A model generated the notes under the pieces. It saw only the letters and a program-made list of their open reading frames with translations. It made no database searches and was not told where the DNA came from. Source: JAVVEW01 sp032251045 (GTDB taxonomy: Bacteria > Pseudomonadota > Gammaproteobacteria > Methylococcales > Methylomonadaceae). Taken from it: a stretch of 27,807 nucleotides of DNA. The position numbers and the translations under genes were made by a program. The stretch is from contig JAVVEW010000034.1 of the NCBI GenBank assembly GCA_032251045.1, forward strand, positions 1 to 27,807, written 5' to 3'. Positions 21,916-27,807 of this stretch are shown piece by piece (the stretch's first letter is position 1; every line of letters begins with the position of its first letter).

Positions 21916-23358
21916 TCAGCCTTGTTCCCGTTCGGCGCGGAGTTGTTTGAGAAAGGCCGTTAAGCGTTCGCTTAAAATCGATGCCAGGTAAAAATCGATA
22001 TCCGGGGCTTTTTGCGCTAGGCGAATCTGCATGATGGCTGCTTGGGTTTGTCCGCTGGCGTAATAGTATTCTGCCATGTAGCGGTGCGATTCAGCCGGTT
22101 GTTTAAGATCGCCATAAATGCGCGCCAATAGCTGGTAGTAATGGCTTTTGTTGAGCCGGTCGGCATCTACGGCCAGTAATTGTTGGCGTGCGACATCCGG
22201 CTTACCTGCGGCCAGCAAGGCTTCGATGTAACTTAAGGTCAAGGCTAAATGGCCGGGATGTTGGCGCAGGCTGGTTTGCAGGCGTTGTAGCGCGGTATCG
22301 AAGCGTTGCTGTTTCAGTGCGCTGCTTGCATAAGCATTGGCAAATTGCGCAAACGGATAGTGTTCGGTCAAAGCTTGCAGCAATGTTTCAGCGCGGCTGA
22401 AGTCTTGTGCCTCCAGCAGGGCCAGTGCCAGTCCGTAACGTGTTACGGCTTTTTGCAGATCGGTGCCCAGCGACAGGCGATTATTGAAGTACGCTTGGAC
22501 GGTTTTGATCGAGTCTGCGGTCATCACGCGCAATTTGGCTTGTGCCAGCAGGAAATTCACCGAATCCGGGTAATGCCGGTATGGATAGTGGTCCGCACGC
22601 GCCCGGCTGTCGGAAATTCGCGATGTGGTGACCGGGTGAGTGCGCAAAAATTCAGGAATCTGCTGGCCGTAATAGCGTCCGGCTTGTTGCAGGCGTTCGA
22701 AGAAAATCGGCATGCTGCGTGGGTCATAGTTGGATGCTGCCAGGATTTGCATCCCGACCCGGTCGGCTTCTTCTTCGTTGGAGCGGGTGAAATCAATCTG
22801 AAACTGGGTGCTGCCGGCTTGCAGGGCGATCAGCGCGGCTTGGCCGGCCTCCGGTGATTGCGTGCCCAGCAGGATTGCGGCCAGCATGGCGGCGGCCGAA
22901 GGCAATGCCAGCTTGCTGGCGGCTTCAAAGGCGCGGTATAGATGGCGTTGGGTGACGTGCGCAATTTCGTGCGCCATGACGGCGGCAAGTTCGCTTTCTG
23001 CTTCTGCTTTGAGAATCAGCCCAGAGTTGACGCCAATATAGCCGCCAGGCCCTGCGAAGGCATTGATTGACCCGTCCAGCACGACGAAGAAATGAAACGG
23101 TGCGCCGGGTTGCTCGCTTTGCGCGACCAGGGCGGTGCCAATGGTTTCGATATAGTGCTGGATTTCAGCATCCTGGGCAATGGGCAGTTGCCGATGCACG
23201 CTGCGGAAAAATGCCTCGCCCAATTCTTGCTCTTGCACGGGCGTCAGCAAGGTGCCGGATGAATCGCCCATGTCGGGAAGATTCAAAGGATTGTTAGCGT
23301 CAATTACGGGGGGGAACGCCAACAGGCCGATAAGGCAATAAATAAGCTGTCGTTTCAT
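21916..23358 (-). CDS. bepA: BepA-like periplasmic M48 metalloprotease with TPR domain
   Basis: 480 aa (E. coli BepA 487) from the ATG at 23358. The frame continues 101 codons further but that part is antisense-like within ampD. A signal peptide (MKRQLIYCLIGLLAFPPVIDA) is followed by an M48 protease domain with the zinc motif H130-E131-x-x-H134 (AHEIAHV) and third ligand E197 in NEEEADR. It also has LRTHPVTTSRI, whose His corresponds to the BepA regulatory switch. The C-terminal half (about 290-470) consists of TPR repeats. BepA degrades or helps mature stalled outer-membrane proteins such as LptD. It starts 13 bases after ampD, so the two are probably cotranscribed. Confidence 0.9.
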   Translation of the reverse strand: MKRQLIYCLIGLLAFPPVIDANNPLNLPDMGDSSGTLLTPVQEQELGEAFFRSVHRQLPIAQDAEIQHYIETIGTALVAQSEQPGAPFHFFVVLDGSINAFAGPGGYIGVNSGLILKAEAESELAAVMAHEIAHVTQRHLYRAFEAASKLALPSAAAMLAAILLGTQSPEAGQAALIALQAGSTQFQIDFTRSNEEEADRVGMQILAASNYDPRSMPIFFERLQQAGRYYGQQIPEFLRTHPVTTSRISDSRARADHYPYRHYPDSVNFLLAQAKLRVMTADSIKTVQAYFNNRLSLGTDLQKAVTRYGLALALLEAQDFSRAETLLQALTEHYPFAQFANAYASSALKQQRFDTALQRLQTSLRQHPGHLALTLSYIEALLAAGKPDVARQQLLAVDADRLNKSHYYQLLARIYGDLKQPAESHRYMAEYYYASGQTQAAIMQIRLAQKAPDIDFYLASILSERLTAFLKQLRAEREQG

Positions 23359-23371
23359 GACCGGTAAGACG

Positions 23372-23926
23372 CTAGGTGTGGGTGGCAAGTTCAAGTTCTC
23401 GTCGCAATCTCGGCCAGTCAAAACCATGGCCGGGGTCGGTTTTACGGCCGGGCGCGATATCGCTGTGGCCGACAATGCGCTGCGGCGACAGGCGCGGATA
23501 GTGATGAAGCAGCAGCGCGATGACCGAATGCAGGGCGTCATACTGAGCGTCGGTGAACGGGCTGGTGTCAGTGCCTTCCAGTTCAATGCCGATGCTGAAA
23601 TCGTTGCAGCGTGCGCGCCCCTGGTAGCAGGAGGCGCCGGCATGCCAGGCGCGGCGGTCAAAAGGCACGAATTGAGTCAGTTGCCCGGCGCGGTCAATCA
23701 GCAGATGCGCGGACACTTTGAGATGCGCAATGCTGGCGAAATAGGGGTGATCGGTGGCAAGCTGGCCTTGAAACAGGGCATCGATATGGCCGCCACCATA
23801 TTCGCCGGGCGGCAGGCTGATGCAATGGATGACCAGCAGCGAGATGTCTTCAGGGTCTGGCCGGGCGTCTTGATGCGGCGAGGGAATCAGGCTGGCGGTA
23901 CTCAGGCAATGGTTGGATAATAGCAT
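23372..23926 (-). CDS. ampD: 1,6-anhydro-N-acetylmuramyl-L-alanine amidase AmpD
   Basis: 184 aa from the ATG at 23926 (E. coli 183), chosen over ATGs at 23953 and 23983 because AAGG lies 5 bases upstream and the length matches. AmpD cleaves the anhydromuropeptide amide bond in the cytoplasm during peptidoglycan recycling. Zinc ligands H34 (LVIHCISLPPG), H154 and D164, with K162, are in GHSDIAPGRKTDPG, at the same numbers as in the E. coli-type family. E115 lies in SIGIELEG. No signal peptide, as expected. Divergent from nadC with 25 bases between starts. Confidence 0.94.
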   Translation of the reverse strand: MLLSNHCLSTASLIPSPHQDARPDPEDISLLVIHCISLPPGEYGGGHIDALFQGQLATDHPYFASIAHLKVSAHLLIDRAGQLTQFVPFDRRAWHAGASCYQGRARCNDFSIGIELEGTDTSPFTDAQYDALHSVIALLLHHYPRLSPQRIVGHSDIAPGRKTDPGHGFDWPRLRRELELATHT

Positions 23927-23951
23927 GTCAACCTTATTTCCCAGGTGGGTC

Positions 23952-24776
23952 ATGACAGAGTTTTTCATTATCGAGCAAATCAAATCTTTTCTGCAAGAGG
24001 ATGTCGGTTCCGGTGACCTGAGCGCGGCGCTGTTACCGGCTAACCAGCAGGCGCATGCTCAGGTGTGCGCTAAAGAGTCTTGCGTGTTGGCAGGGCAGGC
24101 CGGCTTTGACGCGGTGTTCCGCTATCTCGATGCCGAGATGGCCATTCACTGGCGGTGTCAGGATGGCGATGCCGTTGCGGCAGGGCAGGTGCTGTGTCAG
24201 TTGCAGGGTTCGGCGCGGGCTTTGTTGACCGGTGAACGTACCGCGCTGAATCTTTTGCAAACCTTGTGCGCCACCGCCACGCACACGCGTCAGTTTGTCG
24301 ATGCTGTACAGGGCACCGGCGCGGTGATTCTGGATACCCGCAAGACTTTGCCTGGGCTTAGGCGTTGGCAGAAATATGCCGTGACCTGTGGCGGTGGCGT
24401 TAATCATCGCATGGGTTTGTATGATGCGGTCATGATCAAGGAAAATCACATCCATGCGGCAGGCTCGCTGGCCGGGGCGATCGCCCAGGCCAAGCAAGGC
24501 ATTCAGGTGCCGGTGATTGTCGAGGTTGAAACCCTGGCCGAATTAGAAGTGGCCTTGGCTGCCGAGCCAGAGCGTATTTTGCTGGATGATTTTTCGTTGC
24601 AGCAATTACGCGCCGCCGTGACTCTGACGGGGCGGCGTATTGCTTTGGAAGCCTCGGGCGGCATTGATCTGGGCAATGTACGTGCGATTGCTGAAACCGG
24701 CGTGGATTTTATTTCGGTCGGCGCCCTGACCAAGCATATCCAGGCGGTGGATTTGTCATTGCGTTTTTGTGCGTAA
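23952..24776 (+). CDS. nadC: Nicotinate-nucleotide pyrophosphorylase (quinolinate phosphoribosyltransferase)
   Basis: 274 aa from the ATG at 23952; upstream in-frame ATGs at 23913 and 23925 would overlap ampD and add a non-family tail. NadC makes nicotinate mononucleotide from quinolinate and PRPP in de novo NAD synthesis. The N-terminal EDVGSGDLS, GERTALNLLQ, DTRKTLPGLR, GGGVNHRMGLYDAVMIKENH and the C-terminal EASGGI..GNV phosphate-binding segment are all intact. Upstream AGGTG serves as ribosome binding site. Tail-to-tail with rimO, 24 bases apart. Confidence 0.95.
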   Translation: MTEFFIIEQIKSFLQEDVGSGDLSAALLPANQQAHAQVCAKESCVLAGQAGFDAVFRYLDAEMAIHWRCQDGDAVAAGQVLCQLQGSARALLTGERTALNLLQTLCATATHTRQFVDAVQGTGAVILDTRKTLPGLRRWQKYAVTCGGGVNHRMGLYDAVMIKENHIHAAGSLAGAIAQAKQGIQVPVIVEVETLAELEVALAAEPERILLDDFSLQQLRAAVTLTGRRIALEASGGIDLGNVRAIAETGVDFISVGALTKHIQAVDLSLRFCA

Positions 24777-24780
24777 TGCC

Positions 24781-24802
24781 AAGCCGGGCACGGTATCGGC
24801 TT
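24781..24802. terminator. Possible bidirectional hairpin between nadC and rimO
   Basis: Arms AAGCCG (24781-24786) and CGGCTT (24797-24802) with a 10-base loop in the short convergent gap, touching the rimO stop. No T run follows on either strand, so its strength as a terminator is uncertain. Confidence 0.3.
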
Positions 24803-26111
24803 AGGCCAAATGCGCCCACACATCATGGGCGTCAGCCTCTTCGATGACCACATCGACAAAATCACCCGCTTGTAAGTGGGTCGCGCCGTCGATAAACACC
24901 TGACCGTCGATTTCCGGCGCATCGGCCTTGCTACGCGCCACCGCGCCTTCTTCCACCACTTCATCGACCAGCGCGGTTTCGGTTCTGCCAATGCGCTGTT
25001 GCAAACGCCGGGCGCTGATCGCTTCCTGCTCAGCCATGAAGCGCGCCAGGCGCGCTTGTTTAACCGCCTCAGGCACCGGATCGGGCAAGGCGTTGGCGGT
25101 CGCGCCGGGCACCGGAGAATAGGCGAAGCAGCCCACTCTATCCAGCTGCGCTTCGCGCAGAAAGCTCAGCAAGTCATCAAATTCCTGCTCGGTTTCGCCC
25201 GGAAAGCCGACGATAAAAGTACTGCGCAAGGTCAGGTCGGGACACTGTTTGCGCCAGTGTTGAATCCTGTGCAAGGTGTTTTCGGTGGCCGCCGGCCGTT
25301 TCATCAGCTTCAGAATGCGGGGGCTGGCATGTTGCAGCGGAATATCCAGATACGGCAGAATCCGGCCTTCGGCCATGTGCTCGATAACCTGATCGACATG
25401 CGGATAAGGGTAAACATAATGCCAGCGCACCCAAACGCCCAGCTCACCCAGGGCGCGCGATAACTCGGCGAAATTGCTGCGGTAACGCTGAGCGCGCCAG
25501 CTGGCTTCAGGATAAGCCAGATCAACGCCGTAGGCGCTGCTGTCCTGGGCGATCATCAGCAATTCTTTAACCCCTGCCGCAACCAGCGTTTCCGCCTCGC
25601 CGAGGATGTCCGGCAACGGCCGGCTGACCAGATCACCGCGCATACTGGGAATAATACAAAACGTACAGCGGTGGTTGCAGCCTTCGGAAATTTTCAGATA
25701 GGCGTAATGCTTGGGCGTCAGTTTGATGCCGGTTGTCGGCGTCAATTCGGTGAACTCGGGCGGCGCCTTGGGCAGGTGTTGGTGTACCGCCGTCATCACC
25801 CCTTGATAATCGTGTGCCCCGGTAATGGCCAACACTTGCGGGTGGCGCTGGCGTATTTGCTCGGCGCGCGCACCCAGGCAGCCGGTGACGATCACCCGAC
25901 CGTTTTCGGTCAAGGCCTCGCCAATGGCATCCAAGGATTCCTCCACCGCCGCGTCGATAAAGCCGCAGGTGTTGACCACCACCAGATCGGCTTGTTGATA
26001 GTCCGGTGAAGTGGCGTAACCTTCACGGTTGAGTTCAGTCAGTATGCGTTCGCTGTCAACCAGGGCTTTCGGGCAGCCCAGGCTGATAAAACCAATTTTC
26101 GGTGTTTTCAT
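24801..26111 (-). CDS. rimO: Ribosomal protein uS12 methylthiotransferase
   Basis: 436 aa (E. coli 441). RimO adds a methylthio group to the conserved Asp of ribosomal protein S12 using two [4Fe-4S] clusters and SAM. N-terminal UPF0004 domain cysteines are C13 (ISLGCPKALVDSE), C49 and C78. The radical SAM cluster is C145, C149, C152 (EGCNHRCTFCIIPSMRG). A C-terminal TRAM domain follows (about 370-436, ending FVDVVIEEADAHDVWAHLA). ALVDSE and the RG.LVSR segment separate RimO from MiaB, which has a different N-terminal pattern. It starts 11 bases after cmoB in one operon. Confidence 0.95.
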   Translation of the reverse strand: MKTPKIGFISLGCPKALVDSERILTELNREGYATSPDYQQADLVVVNTCGFIDAAVEESLDAIGEALTENGRVIVTGCLGARAEQIRQRHPQVLAITGAHDYQGVMTAVHQHLPKAPPEFTELTPTTGIKLTPKHYAYLKISEGCNHRCTFCIIPSMRGDLVSRPLPDILGEAETLVAAGVKELLMIAQDSSAYGVDLAYPEASWRAQRYRSNFAELSRALGELGVWVRWHYVYPYPHVDQVIEHMAEGRILPYLDIPLQHASPRILKLMKRPAATENTLHRIQHWRKQCPDLTLRSTFIVGFPGETEQEFDDLLSFLREAQLDRVGCFAYSPVPGATANALPDPVPEAVKQARLARFMAEQEAISARRLQQRIGRTETALVDEVVEEGAVARSKADAPEIDGQVFIDGATHLQAGDFVDVVIEEADAHDVWAHLA

Positions 26112-26122
26112 GGGTTAAAAAA

Positions 26123-27112
26123 TCAATCAGGTAGGTTGGCCAGAACGATGGCGCGGGTCGGCGCGGGCAGCCCTTCCCGGGTCAGTGCCGGGTTGTTGGC
26201 ATCGAGAAAATCAGGCAGGGATTTGAACGGCATCCATTCGGTGCTGCGCTGCTCCTCGGTGCGGGTGACATTGACATCGACGGTGCGCACGTTGACCAGT
26301 TTCAAGCGTCTCAGCCACCGCTCCAGCGCCTTGGCGCTGGGAATAAACCAGACATTGCCCATTGCCGCATAACGATCTTCAGGCATCAACACGGTGTGCT
26401 CATCGCCTTCGACCACCAACGTTTCCAGCACCAATTCACCGCCGGGGCGCAAACAGCTCAGCAGCCGTTGCAGGTGATCGATCGGTGAGCGCCGGTGATA
26501 CAGCACGCCCATGGAAAACACGGTGTCGAAACCGACGTTCTCTTCAGGCAGGTCTTCCAGGGCCAAAGGCAGCACATAAAACGGCACCTCGCCATTGAGC
26601 TTACGGATCAGACCATATTGCATGACATTCAATGGTAACGGCTCGATGCCGACTACCAGCCGGGCGCCGGCGGCCAGCATGCGCCAGCCATGATAACCAT
26701 TGCCGCAGCCGACATCCAGCACCCGGCGATTGCGTAACGGTTGAATATGCTTGATCAACCTGTGCCATTTCCAGTCGGAACGCCATTCGGTGTCCAGATC
26801 GATGCCGAACAGCCGATAAGGGCCTTTACGCCAGGGTTTGAGTTCATGCACGGCGGCCAATATCTGCGCGTGTTGTGTGTAAGACAGGTCGGTGGCATCG
26901 CCAATGATGCCTTGTTCATAGGCTTTCTGCTGCGCGCAGGCGGCGGGTAAGTCCTCGATGAGGGTTCGCCAATGCGCAAGGCGGCCGTGGCGATTGGCGC
27001 TTAGCGCGGCGGCGACGTGTGCGGGCAAGCGCTCGGCCCAGGTTGACCAGCCTTGTGTTTCCAGCTCAAGCCACAGCGGCTGATAATGCGAGTTAAAAAA
27101 GTTTTCTGACAC
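26123..27112 (-). CDS. cmoB: tRNA U34 carboxymethyltransferase
   Basis: 329 aa (E. coli 323). CmoB uses carboxy-SAM, made by CmoA, to convert 5-hydroxyuridine at tRNA wobble position 34 to 5-carboxymethoxyuridine. The Rossmann SAM motif is VLDVGCGNGYH (131-141), preceded by the family segment LKPWRKGPYRLFG and TEWRSDWKWHR, whose Lys, Trp and Arg side chains bind carboxy-SAM in family structures. GIEP, FDTVFSMGVLYHRRSP and the C-terminal RTEEQRSTEW motif are intact. CmoA is not adjacent in this window. It lies 2 bases after the mlaC-like gene. Confidence 0.95.
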   Translation of the reverse strand: MSENFFNSHYQPLWLELETQGWSTWAERLPAHVAAALSANRHGRLAHWRTLIEDLPAACAQQKAYEQGIIGDATDLSYTQHAQILAAVHELKPWRKGPYRLFGIDLDTEWRSDWKWHRLIKHIQPLRNRRVLDVGCGNGYHGWRMLAAGARLVVGIEPLPLNVMQYGLIRKLNGEVPFYVLPLALEDLPEENVGFDTVFSMGVLYHRRSPIDHLQRLLSCLRPGGELVLETLVVEGDEHTVLMPEDRYAAMGNVWFIPSAKALERWLRRLKLVNVRTVDVNVTRTEEQRSTEWMPFKSLPDFLDANNPALTREGLPAPTRAIVLANLPD

Positions 27113-27114
27113 GG

Positions 27115-27771
27115 TCAGGAGGGCGTTTTTGTGAGTGCGGCGGCGTTTTTCTCAGCCAGATGGTCGATGAGTTTCGATAACGAGCCAATGCTTAGCATTT
27201 GATTGGCAAACGTTGAGCGGTAATTGGTGACCAGGCTTACACCTTCGATGACGATATCGTAAGCTTTCCAGGTGTTTTTTTTGCGGATCATCCGGTAATC
27301 GACATCGATGCCGGGTTTACCCGGTTGCAGAACTTCGGTGCGCACCAGGATTTTGCTGTCTTGTTCGTTCAGCTGCATAGGCAAAAAATGCAGCGACCAG
27401 TCATCAAACTGTACGAAGGCGCGGGCGTAAGTGCGCACCAGTAAAGTGCGGAATTCTTTGATGAAGCGCTCGCGGTCTTGATGGCTGGCTTGTCGCCAAT
27501 GTTTGCCGAGCACCAGTGCGGAGATTCTTGGGAAATCGACATGCGGCTGAATGACCTGGTCGATGTAGTCAGCGACTTTGTAAAAGTCATGCTTGAAATC
27601 GCCGGTTTTCAGGCGGGTTTTAATTTTGTCCGAGCTGGTTTTGATAGCCAGTTGGGCGCTGTTCAGCGTGTCGGCCGCCGCATTCACGCTCGGCAAAATC
27701 AGCAACAAGGTGATGGCTAAGGCGAACATCAGGTTCACAATGTTGCGCGTGGTCAGGTGGGGATTGCTCAT
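27115..27771 (-). CDS. MlaC/Ttg2D-family periplasmic phospholipid-binding protein
   Basis: 218 aa with a signal peptide (hydrophobic IVNLMFALAITLLLILPSV, cleavage near NAAA). The MlaC fold follows, marked by DFYKVADYIDQVIQPHVDFPRISALVLGKHW, RERFIKEFRTLLVRTYARAF and KAYDIVIEGVSLVTNYRSTF. MlaC shuttles phospholipids between outer-membrane MlaA and the inner-membrane MlaFEDB complex. Here it is detached from other mla genes and precedes cmoB and rimO, so it may be an extra MlaC-like paralogue, for example the hopanoid-associated type (HpnM). AGGA about 10 bases upstream supports the start at 27771. Confidence 0.88.
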   Translation of the reverse strand: MSNPHLTTRNIVNLMFALAITLLLILPSVNAAADTLNSAQLAIKTSSDKIKTRLKTGDFKHDFYKVADYIDQVIQPHVDFPRISALVLGKHWRQASHQDRERFIKEFRTLLVRTYARAFVQFDDWSLHFLPMQLNEQDSKILVRTEVLQPGKPGIDVDYRMIRKKNTWKAYDIVIEGVSLVTNYRSTFANQMLSIGSLSKLIDHLAEKNAAALTKTPS

Positions 27772-27807
27772 ATTTCAATGTCCTGCAGTTAAGTTGGCGT
27801 TAGGGGG

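Noticed and set aside
22306..22857. 183-codon plus-strand frame inside the M48 protease gene
   Set aside because: Antisense to the TPR and protease region of a clearly recognised gene; no RBS or domain.

Overview
The window looks like a chromosomal segment of a gammaproteobacterial methylotroph, most likely a Methylococcales methanotroph. The main clue is an mfnB-type gene ((5-formylfuran-3-yl)methyl phosphate synthase) beside a DUF447 gene. In bacteria these belong to the methylofuran/tetrahydromethanopterin C1-carrier set. The housekeeping genes (guaB, guaA, ampD, bepA-like, cmoB, rimO, selO, queC/queE) are of gammaproteobacterial type. Species-level placement is not possible by eye.

Layout. 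1-802 (-): end of an exported protein gene and a four-helix membrane protein. 821-4144 (+): a tightly packed operon of yfbR-like nucleotidase, tusA-like, DUF447, mfnB and an acidic amino acid/dicarboxylate symporter, with mostly 1-4 nt overlaps. 4348-7472 (+): guaB, an intrinsic terminator, then guaA. 7473-8680: a graveyard of three different insertion-sequence remnants (IS200/IS605, IS3, IS1380), all preserving transposase 3' parts. 8678-12499: a divergent three-gene cassette, with an RLAN-type RimK-like ATP-grasp ligase (+) facing an M14-like DUF2817 peptidase and a GNAT/C39-like cysteine peptidase fusion (-). 12660-13990 (+): queC-queE. 14189-15784 (+): selO, ending tail-to-tail and overlapping moeA. 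15779-18029 (-): a membrane protein, mobB and moeA, chained by ATGA overlaps. 18156-18539 (-): a small exported helical protein. 18680-21500 (-): a POT-family transporter, a DUF4124 protein and an SDR. 21501-21915: a 415-base gap with a minus-strand terminator and a possible 35-aa hydrophobic peptide ORF. 21916-23926 (-): ampD and a BepA-like M48 protease, divergent from nadC (+, 23952-24776). 24801-27771 (-): mlaC-like, cmoB, rimO.

How the genes work together. The mfnB operon ties C1-cofactor synthesis to an acidic substrate symporter and an HD phosphohydrolase. guaB/guaA make GMP, and GTP is the precursor of both queuosine (queC/queE) and pterins. cmoB, queC/queE and rimO are all translation-apparatus modification genes. 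The most interesting system is the ATP-grasp/GNAT-C39/M14 cassette. Its enzyme set (ligate, acetylate, cleave or transfer, trim) predicts a small peptide-like metabolite or peptide tag of unknown structure. Comparable neighbourhoods were predicted in earlier comparative-genomic work on amidoligases, but I know of no established product. A 24-codon mini-ORF overlaps the start of the peptidase gene and deserves testing. I saw no tRNA, rRNA or CRISPR array, but this was by reading and not by a search program.
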